Shown here one piece after another: positions 34,864-46,772 of a DNA stretch of 64,000 nt. The stretch lies in contig OZ231126.1 in assembly GCA_965153355.1 (NCBI GenBank), forward strand, positions 33,728,001-33,792,000, in the 5' to 3' direction. The notes below the pieces were generated by a model. That model had not been told where the DNA came from and searched no databases. It saw only the letters and a program-made list of their open reading frames with translations. Source of the DNA: Flaccisagitta enflata. Lineage: Eukaryota; Chaetognatha; Sagittoidea; Aphragmophora. The position numbers and the translations under genes were made by a program. How positions within the stretch are numbered: position 1 is the stretch's first letter; each line of letters begins with the position of its first letter.

Positions 34864-35075
34864 CCCGGGCGCCGTTTACGTCACGCCGGGAAAAGGAGAG
34901 AGAGAGAGAGAGGGACGGTAAAAAGATTCATTCACACGCGATTTTACGGCCAACCAGAGGCCTTCCTGTCGTCCTTTTAGCACGTTAGCCAATCAGAAGG
35001 CTTCCTTTTCAAAGAGCCAATCAGACACTGAGAATCGAGGCCCCGGTGACGCGCCGGAAGTCAAGTGACGAGAAA
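34864..35075 (+). promoter_or_regulatory. Promoter-like region with CCAAT boxes, ETS and CRE-like sites
   Basis: A GC-richer island holds GTTTACGTCACGCC (CRE-like, about 34874), two near-identical CCAAT boxes in 32-bp spacing (GCCAATCAGAAGG at about 34988 and GCCAATCAGACAC at about 35020; both fit the NF-Y consensus) and GCGCCGGAAGTCAAG (ETS-type CCGGAAGT, about 35052). Clustering of these sites is typical of TATA-less animal promoters. The transcript is unknown: an ATG at 35075 opens 99 codons, but all three frames are similarly open. The orphan exon at 38461 could be its 3' end. Confidence 0.45.
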
Positions 35076-36125
35076 TGTTTCGTTCGTCTTTTCGTCAGTC
35101 ACGTGGTGCGGGATTTCCCTTCATACTTTCTTTGACTCGCCCAGTGTCAGCCCAACAATTTTCTCCCTCGACGATTTTTTTTTCGTTCTTCGCGGACGAT
35201 TCAAGCTGCGCTTGGCAGAAGATCAGAGACCGACTGACCTTTTTGTCGAGTGGAGGGGTTGACTTAAAGGTAGATAATCGAGGGGAAAGCATCGGTCATT
35301 TTGTGTTGATTCAATCTGGTCATTCTGGTGATCGAATTTTTCCAAGTTACTTCTGTTATCTAGCAGAAACATGACCGTCCTTAATAAAACTACTTTTTGT
35401 ATACATTTGACAAACTCTCTGGTGGAGGAAGAGGAGCGCACATGTAGTCGTAGAGGAGTGAAAACGGAGGAGTAGGAGGAAGAGAAGGGGTTGTGGAGGA
35501 TGAGAAAGATGGGAAAGAGGATGAAGAAGGGGAAATAAGGAACGATAAAAGTAATCAACCGAAACCAACGTAAAGAAATGCGTGACTAACTTTTCAGATT
35601 TTACAATTTTATCTCCATTCGAAAATATTCATCTTTTGAGGATGAAATTTATTTTTACTTCAGCTAAAATCATGGAAACAAAACGAAAAAAATGTCGCCA
35701 TGCCAGGGAAACGGTATTAAAAGAAACACTGCAAGAATGAGAGAAAAAAAAAGATCAACTAAAAACAACACAGGTGTGAAAGAAGCTATGAGAACCCACC
35801 CGGGGTTGAAATTCGCGATGGAGTTTTTTTTTTTCTGCTCTTTCAACTTCAAAAACACTCGGCGCTTTTTACTTTCAGCTACAACTAGTCGCAGTCGCGA
35901 GTGCGGCAACGAGCAACCCGCAGCGATTTGGAAAACGTCATGGCATCTCCATAATGAAGTCTGTCCGTCCCTCCGTCTGAGTTGGAATCCGTACACTCTT
36001 ATATTTGATAAACAAGCACCTTTTTGGGCTTGGGCCGGGCATGTTACGCAAAATTATTCTTTTTGAGGCCTGAACGTGGTTAAGAGCGTGCTTGTCATAT
36101 AAAAAAACCGTATTACATTGGAATA
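35076..36125. other. Region downstream of promoter-like island
   Basis: Contains several short open frames, none with convincing splice sites at both ends. A donor-like AAAGGTAGAT lies at about 35267 and another, CACAGGTGTG, at about 35770. No repeat family was identified except a hairpin-tailed remnant (GTCCGTCCCTCCGTCTG) near 35962. Confidence 0.35.
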
Positions 36126-36754
36126 TACAACCTTGGAAATAAGTTTATCGCATCACTTAAAGCCTCATATCTCCTTTACAAATAAAAAAATCTAAGAAAA
36201 ATTGGTGAGGTTCTGAAACATCTTTAATTTTTCTAGCAGTTGGCGCCAACTGCGTTACTGTGCATCTAACCGTTTAGAAATGAGAGCTGAACGAAGTTAG
36301 GTACCTCATTAGAAAAATGGCATAAAAATGGCATTTTTAAAACGTGGTTCATGGGAGATTGTGCACCCGCTCATCAGGCTGTTTCAACGAAGCAATGGCA
36401 TCAAAGGCGCAGTGTCAAAGGTCAAACACTTCTCCAGTTAGCCCAGGAACAGCCCAAAACTCAAGCTGATACAATCTCTATGAGTCTATGGTCCCAATTG
36501 AGGCGATGGCAAAGACAAGAATGTGCAACACGGATGGCAGGACTGAAAAAAATCGCGCTAAAGTCTGGAGGAAGATCACACTATCATACCTTTAGTCGCA
36601 GTACAAAAGCATGCAAAGACGCAGGGAAGCGTTTGAAAAGGTCAAGGAGGGCAAGACCAAGTATCAAGCTTGTCACAGACACATTAATTGTACTATCTTA
36701 TCCATAAAATGCCCCTTGATCAATAATGCGATAAACTTTTTTCTCAAGATAGTA
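36126..36754 (+). mobile_element. Internally deleted Tc1/mariner element with transposase C-terminal remnant
   Basis: TIRs TACAACCTTGGAAATAAG plus a shared 13-bp core AAGTTTATCGCAT (36141-36153; inverted at 36725-36737), bounded by TA. The interior encodes a decayed Tc1-type transposase C terminus: GDCAPAHQAVSTKQW (the GxAPxH motif) and, after a gap and frameshift, SLWSQLRRW, matching the ENLW region, then a FEKVKEGKTKY segment in another frame. The catalytic middle with the DDE/D glutamate region is missing, so it cannot be autonomous. Confidence 0.75.
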
Positions 36755-37198
36755 GTATAGTATACAACAAAGAAATACAGCATCAAATGCCCGTCAACAT
36801 AGCCGTGCTCTTACTCCAGCGGGGTTTTAAAAGTCTGCATTAGCTTTTGACTGGAGCTTTCCATGTAACAAGAGCAATTCAATGGGAGTATTTTTCAATC
36901 CTCCAGGATTAAAACCTGGGACCTGGGATTCATTTGGCATGATTTCTATGTTCTCTCCAGACCCTGTAATAAAATTTGTGATCTGAAAAGTTTACTGTGT
37001 AAACATACGAACAAACGCAAACACACACGCATTAACGCAAACACGCACACACACACACACGCACACACGCACAACACAACAAAGCAAGATGTATAGTGCA
37101 ACAACTTAACATGGATTTGGGTGAGAACTATTATTGATATACAATAAGATTTAACTTAGATTATAACGAGGTTCATTGTAAGGTTTGTATCGGTTTTA
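36755..37198. other. Spacer with short CACA/ACGC repeat
   Basis: Unremarkable AT-rich sequence with a CACAC/AAACGC microsatellite at 37010-37080. No gene seen. Confidence 0.4.
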
Positions 37199-37910
<712 letters not shown>

Positions 37911-38460
37911 GTTTTACTCTCTAATAAACGGCGCCTTATACACGATGGAAAAATTTTCATTTGGTAGATTCAACTACTGGTATTGCTTTTCTTTTGAAAA
38001 TTAACCTAGACAAATAGGAGCAAAATTCTCAGATTCATTTACAAGTAAATTTTTTTCGAGCTAAACAATTTCAACCTTGTCAGTGTTTTCCTCATCGGCC
38101 ATGAACTTTTGAGATTCTTCTGTTCATTCTTTCAGGCGTGTATCAAGTTGATTGGGAATAGAATCAGAGGGTTTGGAGATGGGGAAAAAAATCAATGGCT
38201 TGAAAAGAGGAAAAAATTTTTTTTTGAAGATTTATCAATTTTGGTAGTCAAGAAGTAGTTACTCTATGGGGTAGAAAATCCAAAAACGCTTCGACCAGCC
38301 GGGGAAGGATATCAAAGACCAGGGGGGGGGGGAAAAGAAATCAAAAGCCGCTCAACTTTATACACCCCTGCATTCTCTTCTCTCATTCAAAGTCCGTCGC
38401 ATCATCATGACCATCCGTGACATCCGTGTGTATGACTTACTGTCTCCGCTTTCACCACAG

Positions 38461-38525
38461 GACTCGTCACGGTCTTTATCGCCGCGATGGTCGTAATCCT
38501 CTTTTATGTCACGATCCTAGTGTAG
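38461..38525 (+). CDS. Orphan terminal exon encoding a transmembrane segment
   Basis: After a strong acceptor (CCGCTTTCACCACAG at 38460), a phase-1 exon reads LVTVFIAAMVVILFYVTILV and then TAG. The whole exon is one hydrophobic helix ending at the C terminus, as in tail-anchored or single-pass membrane proteins. I cannot find the matching upstream exons; the promoter-like island at 34.9-35.1 kb is one possible source. Unrecognised; could be a chance open frame. Confidence 0.4.
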
Positions 38526-38688
38526 ACCGAAAGAAAGGTCGTTACTCATACATATGCAATCCACTGCCTCCACCGTGACTGTCTTCATTCTTGTCCACCA
38601 CTGCTTCTAACGTCGTGTCTTTGCGTGGCTGGATTGCCACCGCCGTTCCACGCCTTTCAACCACCATTTTGTCTTTTATTCACCACAA

Positions 38689-39672
38689 CCGCCACCTGCA
38701 CAAGTTGGGCTATGATGAAAAAAAAAAAAAAAAAAATTTAGTAAGGAGGCTAAAAAAGGATCAATCTTGTGTAAAAATCCTGGGGAATCCAACCGTGACC
38801 TTTTTAGAGCCCTATGCGGGGGCGTTTGGAAACGGCCCCCAAAAAACACAAAAAAATGGCTATTTTTGGGTATTTTTGGCTAAAATTTTTTACTTCAATG
38901 GAGGCCAAGTGTTTAAATTCATAGTTGGGGATACTTCAAGATGTAAGAGACTAGTAAAACAAGAATCATGATGATGGGGCTATTGTGGGGTACCTAAAAA
39001 GGCTCAAAAAGGGCCCCTAAAGTGAAAACTTAATACAGTTAAGCTTCACTAGAAGGCATTTGAAGGGACTGACTCATTTTATGCCTTCAAGGCGGGATGC
39101 CTTATTGCCGAGCATGACTTTATTTATGGTTTACATTGATAATTGTTTCTTTGCTAGAACATGTCAGCTTGATTTAGCCATGCCACATGGTAGGAAACAA
39201 CTTAGAAACAAAGAGATGGAAGAGACAGACAGACTGACTAACATATAGAGGACACTTCAGGTTAAATAGATGCCAAATGACGGACAACTGAGGGTAGATA
39301 GACGCAGCACATGAGAAATGCAGTCAAGTTTTTTTTCTGAAATCAAGAACAAGGGTTTTTATAGCGTCAACATCTCGTTCTAACTTCTTATACAAAACCG
39401 AGTTTAGATAGTGAATAATAACTGGTAGCTGAAGGCGGCATTCTTTCTCTCACTTAAATTTCGTCATCATCGTCATTTGCAGTCGATGATTTCTGCATTT
39501 CTTGTTTTTAACCTGATCATCATCGTCATCGCGATGCATCGGAATCGGGATCAGGATCATCGTCGAATCTTGGAAATCATCGATATCCTCATCAAAATCA
39601 TCTTGATAATTGCGACCCTTCTTCATCTCCTCCTCCTCCTCCTTCATCTTTTTCTTTTTTCTTTTTTTTTCT

Positions 39673-39704
<32 letters not shown>

Positions 39705-42267
39705 TTCTTCTTCTTCTTCTTCTTCTTCTTCTTCTTCTTCTTTTTCTTCTTCTTCTTCTTCTTCATGCCTTCTAAGCGAGCACGAAAAACCTTATCTCCC
39801 TAGTATTCCATGCCCTCTAGTGAAATTTGCCTTGTAGGCGGGTGCGCTAAAGACGGGTTTCCTCAACAATAAAACAAAGGCAAAAAAGTTGGGACTTTTA
39901 AAATCATGCCATCTAGCGAGGGATGCCTTATTTGCGGGTGCGCTCTAGTGAAGCTCGACTGTAGTTTTTTTTTCATTGTGGCTACAAAAATGATTGGAAT
40001 GCCTTCAAATTTGAAATGGAAGTCCCTAATAAATGCAACTACCATCATGCAAAAAATTGTGGCCCTCTTTAAATGACTTCATAGGAAAATTTGGCCACAA
40101 AAACCTAAATTCGCTCCAAAAAAATCAAGTTTTTGATTTCATTGACCTAAAAACAACATTTAAAGGTCAGGGTCCCCCAATTTTTTTTTCTCTTTTGCTA
40201 ATATAAGATGTTTGGAGGTTCCAAAAAAAATTTCAGGTCATATTTCCAAGAACTGACTGAGATATGACCATTTGAAGTGACATGGTAAAATTGAAAAAGG
40301 GGTCCCAATAATATTAATTCATGATTGGGGACACTAAAAAGGCCCAAAAAGGGCCCCTAAAGTGAAAAAAAGTTTTTTTTTACATTGGCTACAAAAATGA
40401 TTGGAATGCCTTCAAATTTGAAATGGAAGTTCCTAATAGATGCAACTACCATCATACAAAAATTGTGGCCCCCCTTAGATGACTTCATAAGAAAATTTGG
40501 CAAAAAAAAAAAAATTGCTCCAAAAAAAATCAGGTTTTTGAGTTTGAGTTTGAGTTTGAGTTAAAAACAACATTGAAAGGTCAGGGTACCCCATTTTTTT
40601 TTCTATTTTGCTGAAATAACATGTTTGGAGGTTGCAAAAAAAATTTCAGGCAATATTATAAAAAAATGGCTAAGATATGACTATTTGAAGTGACGTGGTA
40701 AAACTGAAAAACAGCGAAAATAACCATTTTTTGAGATTCTTTGAAAATTTTCAGTACAAAAATAGGTCCCAATAGTTTTAATTTATATTTGGGATCACTT
40801 AAAGTTATAGGAAAATAAGGGGGTACCTAAAAAGCCCAAAAAGGGCCCCTAAAACAAAAAAAATATATTTTTTTTTCATTACGGTTACAAAAATGATTGG
40901 AATACCTTCAAATTTGAAATAGAAGTTCCTAATTAATGCATTCTTGTTTTCCTTGTCTCTTACATCTTGGAGTTTCCCTAACTATGAATTAAAACTATTG
41001 GGCCCTTTTTTGTACCAAATATTTTCAAAGAATCCCAAAAAATGACCATTTTCGCCAGTTTTCAGTTTTACCACTTTACTTCAAATGGTCATATCTAAGC
41101 CACTTTTTTTAAATATGGCCCAAAATTTTTTTTGGAACCTCCAAAGATGTTATATTAGCAAAAAAGAAAAAAAATTGGGGTACCCTGACCTTTAGATATT
41201 GTTTTTAGGTCAATGAACTCAAAAACCTTATTTATTTTGAGCGTTTTTTTATTTTGGTGGCCAAATTTCCCTATGAAGCCATTTAAAGAGGGCCACAAAT
41301 TTTCACATGATGGTAGTTGCATTTATTAGGAACTTTTTTTTTCAAATTTGAGGACATTCCAATCATTTTTTTAGCCATAATGAAAAAAAGAACTTTTTTT
41401 TTCGCTTTAGGGGCCCTTTTTGGGCCTTTTTAGGTACCCCACAATAGCCCCACCATTATGATTCTTGTTTTCCAAATCTCTCACATCTTTAAGTGTCCCC
41501 AATCATGAATTAAAACTGTTGGTACCCCTTTTTGCACTTAATTTCTTCTAAGAATCCCCAAAAATAGTCATGTTCGCCATTTTTTAATTTTACCACGTCA
41601 CTTCAAATAGTCATATCTCAGTCAGTTCTTGGAAACATGACCTGAAATTTTTTTTGGAACCTCCAAACATCTTATATTAGCAAAAAAGAAAAAAAAATTG
41701 GGGGACCCTGACCTTTAAATGTTGTTTTTAGGTCAATGAACTCAAAAACCCAATTTTTTTGGAGCGATTTTTGTTTTTTGTGGCTAAATTTTCCTATGAA
41801 GTCATTTAAGGAGGGCCACAATTTTTTGCATGATAGTAGTTACATTTATTAGGAACTTCCATTTCAAATTTAAAAGCATTCCAATAATTTTTGTAGCCAC
41901 AATGAAAAAAAAACCATCAAGTTTTTGTTTTAGGGGCCCTTTTTTAGCCTTTTTAGGTACCCCACAATAGCCCCATCATCATGATTCTTGTTTTACTAGT
42001 CTCTTACATCTTGAAGTATCCCCAACAATGAATTTAAACACTTGGCCTACATTTAAGTACAAAATTTTGGCTAAAAATACCCAAAAATAACCATTTTTTG
42101 GTGTTTTTTTTGGGCCGTTTCTAAACGCCCCCGCGTAGGGCTCTAAAAAGGTCACGGTTGGATTCCCCAGGTTTTTTTACACAAGATTGACCTTTTTTTA
42201 GCCTCCTTACTCAATTTTTTTTTGCGACTAGAAATAATGCAGCTAGCTCAACTTGTGCAGGTGGCGG
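38689..42267. mobile_element. Large foldback element with tandem-unit arms
   Basis: The left end CCGCCACCTGCACAAGTTG is inverted at 42249-42267. The arms contain the same landmarks in mirror order: TCCAACCGTGACCTTTTTAG, CCCTATGCGGGGGCGTTT, AAAAAGGGCCCCTAAAG, and ATGATTGGAATGCCTTCAAA. Each arm holds two to three direct copies of a ~450-490 bp unit, so the element is a palindrome of tandem repeats centred near 40945. A 926-bp element (39036-39961) interrupts the left arm. No transposase frame found. Confidence 0.8.
39036..39961. mobile_element. Tc1/pogo-like element nested in the foldback, TA-flanked
   Basis: The ends CAGTTAAGCTTCACTAGA and (inverted) CAGTCGAGCTTCACTAGA are bounded by TA. The foldback sequence on both sides joins cleanly when compared with its intact paralogous unit near 40358. 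The interior includes a (CTT)n run (39670-39760) and an acidic minus-strand frame (DDFDEDIDDFQD), which may be a remnant of a transposase acidic tail. Confidence 0.75.
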
Positions 42268-42762
42268 ACAAAGAACCATCATCGTGTCATCACCACCATC
42301 AAGTGTCTTCTATTTCTCATGCAGTTGTAATTGCCACAACAGCAAAAACATCGCATGATGGTATCATTATTATTGATTAGTGATCACACCCACTTTCATC
42401 TGCATCACTGGCGTGCTCATGTTCCTTTTAAAAAAAAAAGTGCCACCAGAGCTACAGTATTCATCTTAATCTAGAACCCGATCACTACCGCTATCATGGC
42501 ATTTAATGCGTAATATCAACCGTCGAAAACATGACAACTCGGATGTACCAATTTGGCACTACTAACTATTTCAATTCAATTTAGAAAAGTGGACATCGCC
42601 ATTGTTATCATGATACATATCATGAACAATTGGATAAAAACCATAACTAATGGCATGAATGATTTCCCACCAACCTTTAAGTTTAACTATTGCTTGACAA
42701 AACCACCGACCAATCTGTCTCACACGCGGTTTTACGTTCCCCATTTTCCCTCTTCTTTTTAG
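42268..42762. other. Spacer, nothing recognised
   Basis: Moderately AT-rich sequence between the large foldback and the next hairpin-tailed element. I see no exon or repeat. Confidence 0.4.
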
Positions 42763-43985
42763 ATGCGTCCTCGCATCTCTATTATACAGTGCGACTCATA
42801 AAAAAAGAAACAACTTTCATTCTAATTTTACATAGTTTAAATTCCACAAATCAAATTGTTATTCATGAGCGTTTTAAAGAGCTTCAAAAAATGAACAATT
42901 TGTCACCAGTCCCATCGAATTTGATCAATTCCTTTGGATTCTATGTTAAAAGGAAGACAAATGTATCAAAACCTAAGTGGGAAAACAATAGATTTTCTTT
43001 CATAGTTTTTAGAGGAGAAATTTTAGTAAATCAATTGTAATTTCTTAACAAATTTAGCCAGTAACTTGAGAAACAGCTCAAATTACAGATTTTTTTAAGG
43101 GCTTTTGCAATGTCATGGATTTTGATAGGTTTTCACTTGACTTAAACCTTTTATGATTGACAAAAGAAAGAATTTTTTCATCACACAAATTTATAGAAAA
43201 AGGGATCTTTTTCCCATCTTATAATATCCATGTTTGAATAGAAAAAAAGTAAACAAAATCAGTGACCATTTGAAAGATCTTCAAAAGATCTTTCATTCTA
43301 GACCAATCCCAGCCTCCTAGCTTCACTCGTTTGGAAATGGCATTAGTTAAAAGTTAAATGGATACATTTTGGCTATGCGCCATTTCAAACTTGATAATCA
43401 ATACTGTCCAGTCTTTTCTTCACTGTGTCTAAACGAATTGATCTAAAACTGTAAGATTGGCGGCAAATGAAAGCTCTTTTGAATATCTTTCAAATGGTCT
43501 ATGATATCAAGTGATTTCCTGTACTGCAAAGAATAAAAATCAAATAAAAAAGGTCCCTTTCATTACATCTTTTGAAGAATTCACTGTTCACACACAGATT
43601 ATGACACCATATCTTCTTTTTACAATAAAATCTAAAATAATTGATTTAACCTTGTGGGATTTGTGATATTGGCTTCATTTGATGACACTCTTTCTATATC
43701 TCATAAAGAAAATATCAAAAAGTCATTTTTTTCATGAGAAATATCTTATTGAACAGCTGTTTCCTTTTTTATGGTTCGCAGTGTAGGCTGTGTCCGTTGG
43801 TCGGTTGGTTGGTCGGTTTGACGGTAACGCATTCATTAAAAACATCAAAATCAAGCATTTTTAGGTGCGCCAACGCTCCTCTATAACTAGCTTTGTCCGT
43901 TGGTCTGTCAGTTGGTCAGTCTGTCAGTAACGCATTCGTTCGACGATCCACACGGCGCACCTTATTGGCCTACTTGGCCTTGTTT
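42763..43985 (-). mobile_element. Hairpin-tailed elements, first split by a Tc1-like insertion
   Basis: The first element begins AGATGCGTCCTCGCATCTCTA at 42763 and resumes at 43786 with GGCTGTGTCCGTTGGTCGG. A second copy runs 43861-43985, ending CTACTTGGCCTTGTTTT. Both are in minus orientation. Confidence 0.7.
42787..43783. mobile_element. Tc1-like non-autonomous element
   Basis: Ends CAGTGCGACTCATAAAAAAA and (inverted) CACTGCGAACCATAAAAAAG, flanked by TA at 42785-42786 and 43784-43785. The ends resemble those of the element at 25795-27320. No transposase. Confidence 0.75.
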
Positions 43986-44880
43986 TCAAATGAAAAGTTG
44001 TTCTACCCCAGTAAAAGAAGCATACATCAAGTAATTCAATCATTCATTCATTTATTCATAAATGATATTCATTCATGAAATAAACATTCATTCATAAAAA
44101 ACGTTCATTCAAAGAGAACGCATCGTTGGCCTACTTGGCCTTGTTTTCCCTGGCTCGAGCTTGCGATCCTGTATTTGGACGGAATTGGTAATTTCCTTTC
44201 TTATCTCAGGACATGTTCCACCACACCCCCGTTACCCGGGACCCGCGTCCCATTCTCACGCTCACAGGTCCGCAATGGGAATTTAACATCTCATTTTAGA
44301 ATAGATTTTTTCTCTTTCTCGCCTTTTCAGAGCGACGTCCAATTGATGCGCCCTTTTTTGTCGCTTGCTAAGCCACTCTATAAGAGGATGTGTCCGTAGG
44401 TTGGTAACGCGAAATTTTGGATGACGCCAAATTAACTGAAACAGCGACTTCTGAGTATTACTGCTCCTGCCCAGCCATGCCAGAGCCCCAGTCCACCAAC
44501 CAACTGCCCTTTCCCACCTGTATTATGCCCCTGCCCACCCGCGAGCGAGTAGCCTTGTAAGCCCTTGTTAGATAAGATATTAGAATAAGATGTTAAAATG
44601 AGGAAATAAGAATGTATATATCCCCTCCCCGAGCTGCAAGTTGCGTGATGTGAAATTTGTTTTATATTTTGAGATAAAGATGGAAACAGATGGAGAGAAA
44701 AAATTGTTTAAAAAAGTTGCATTAGTTACCGTCGGACCTACCGTCGGACCGACAGACCAATATACACATCGTCTAATAGAAAAGCGAGGACGCACCTAAA
44801 AAAAAGAGGATATTCTTATCAATTTTGAGCTAAGGCTTCCTTGAGATTTGAATTTCTGTTTCCAAGGAATTCACGTGAGT
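43986..44880. mobile_element. CATT microsatellite and hairpin-tailed fragments
   Basis: 44035-44120 is a degenerate CATT repeat. 44370-44430 (CTCTATAAGAGGATGTGTCCG) and 44730-44800 (CCGTCGGACCGACAG...GCGAGGACGCACCTAAAA) are fragments of the hairpin-tailed family in opposite orientations. I see no gene. Confidence 0.6.
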
Positions 44881-44907
44881 GTCTTATCGCAAAAATAACA
44901 AGACCCG

Positions 44908-45432
44908 TTTTTAGGTGCGCCAACGTACCTCCATAACCTGTCGTGTCTGTCCGTTTGTCGGTTGATCGCGCACCTATTTGCCTAATTGGCCTTGTTTTCT
45001 GTGTTTATTTAATTCGTCATCATTAATGCGATATCATTCATAATGCGAAATTTACACGGAGGAACGACTCGGAGACTGCACTCTGAGACTGTGCACGGGA
45101 TGGTTGCAATAGCTGATGAGACCTGGAAAAAAGAACATCTGAGACTCACTCTCAAAATGCCATTAGAACTACAATTTAATGGGCAGAAAGGGAAGAAGCG
45201 CGACGCGAGTCGCCAGGGCGTCACAGGCCTCACAGGCGTCAGAAGCGCCGTTACGTTTTCATTTGCATGAACTGATCGAGACAAGATACAGCTGCGACTG
45301 GGCAAAAAAACAAGGTAGCTGACATGACCAATAGATGCCGCCTCACTTAGTCTCGCAAATGTCCTCGACTCGAACACTACGCACCGACGGATGGACCGAC
45401 GGACAAAGCCTCTGCGTGTCCGCAACTAAACA
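44908..45432. mobile_element. Hairpin-tailed elements
   Basis: 44912-45000 reads TTTAGGTGCGCCAACGTACC to GCCTAATTGGCCTTGTTTT. 45310-45428 starts AACAAGGTAGCTGACATGAC and ends TGCGTGTCCGCAACTAAA after GGACCGACGGACAAAGCC. The sequence between (45010-45300) has an open frame on either strand that I could not tie to a gene. Confidence 0.6.
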
Positions 45433-45479
45433 TAACTCAAAAAATATTGAGACATATGTACAAACAGATGGTTCGACAT

Positions 45480-45818
45480 TAGGGTGACCAAAAGTATGGT
45501 CGAATTCGAATTTCATCTTTCTCGCGGGAGAAACGTGACCATTTCCATCACAGATGATGACCCTAAAATCTGGTGATGATCAGATAAAGTCTACTCATGA
45601 CCGCCACTCCCATTATATCCCATAGAAACTGCACAGAAGAAGTTCTGGTCTTATTCCAGCCCTATATTTTATAATGGGAAAAGGGGTGGGGTGGCGGTCA
45701 TGAGTAAATTTTACCTGATCATCACCAGATTTTAGAGTCATCATCTGTGGTGGAAATGGACACATTTCTCCCGCAAGGAACACTAAATTCGGATTTGACC
45801 ATACTTTCAGTCACCCTA
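45480..45818. mobile_element. hAT-type hairpin MITE with perfect 8-bp target duplication
   Basis: A 339-bp near-palindrome with ends TAGGGTGACCAAAAGTATGG and its inverted copy. It is flanked on both sides by TTCGACAT (45472-45479 and 45819-45826). Eight-base duplication is the hAT signature. The arms meet near 45650. Confidence 0.85.
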
Positions 45819-45826
45819 TTCGACAT

Positions 45827-46683
45827 ACGTTATACGCATGTCGATCGATCTGTATGTATGTTTCATTGTTTGTCTTCGCGATTGAAAATGAGCCAAGTAT
45901 AGATGGATCGACATATATGTATCTAAACAGATGGATCGACATACATATAATGTATGGACACTGGCCCAGAATTACTTTTCTCAACATTCACCACCCCTAA
46001 TCACCATACGTACGTGTACTTCAATCCATCTATATTTAGTTCATTTTCGATCGCAGACCTTTTTTCCCTAAACTGGCTTGTTTTAAATGTCAAATCATCA
46101 ATCTGCTGATCTCCTATGGCAATCACAGAAGCTTTTTTGATGTTAAAGCGTTCATCTCATGGCTTATACTATGAATTCTTTCTCGAGATCTAATTTTAGC
46201 GTTTTAAATGTCGTTTAGAAGTCTTCTATTTCCTTCGAGTTCTCTTTTGTCTCATCAATTTGACTTACAAATTATATGATAGTAAAAATCCGTTTGAGTT
46301 ATTATCCTTTTTTTTCGTCACGTAACTACGCCAACGTCATCGTCGTCATCGTCGTAATCGTCATTTGCTCATCGTCGTCATTGTCGTCGTTAATGTCATC
46401 GTCGTCCACATTAACAGAATCATCCCTTTTTCACTTCATTGACATGCATCGGAAAGAGTTACGAAGGGGGACACTCTGGCGTCCCTCTCTCCAGGGAAGC
46501 TCGAAAACAGATTTCTCTCAGTCTCTTGTCTCTCTGTCCGACAGAGTCTGTCGAGGGATTTATTTTTCTATGTATACCTCTCTGTCTGTATTTTTGCGTC
46601 TGTATTTGAGTGTCCTCACCGTTGTCTCTCAGTGTATCTGTATCTGTCCGTCTTCCACTAGAATTGTCCCTTCTAGGTAGCTC

Positions 46684-46687
<4 letters not shown>
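45827..46687. other. Spacer with GTC/ATC simple repeats
   Basis: Includes TATGTATGT-like simple sequence (45840-45960) and a GTCATC/GTCGTC tract (46336-46410). No convincing exon. Confidence 0.4.

Positions 46688-46771
<84 letters not shown>
46688..46771. repeat. (GT)n-(CT)n compound microsatellite
   Basis: Pure GT run followed directly by a CT run. Open frames across it are artefacts. Confidence 0.95.

Positions 46772-46772
<1 letters not shown>

Noticed and set aside
35065-35374. Open frames starting at 35065 and 35075 after the promoter-like island
   Set aside because: All three plus frames and one minus frame are open over about 60-100 codons and I see no family motif, so I cannot choose a coding frame.
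39610-39837. Ser- or Phe-rich frames over the CTT run
   Set aside because: Pure trinucleotide repeat inside a nested mobile element.
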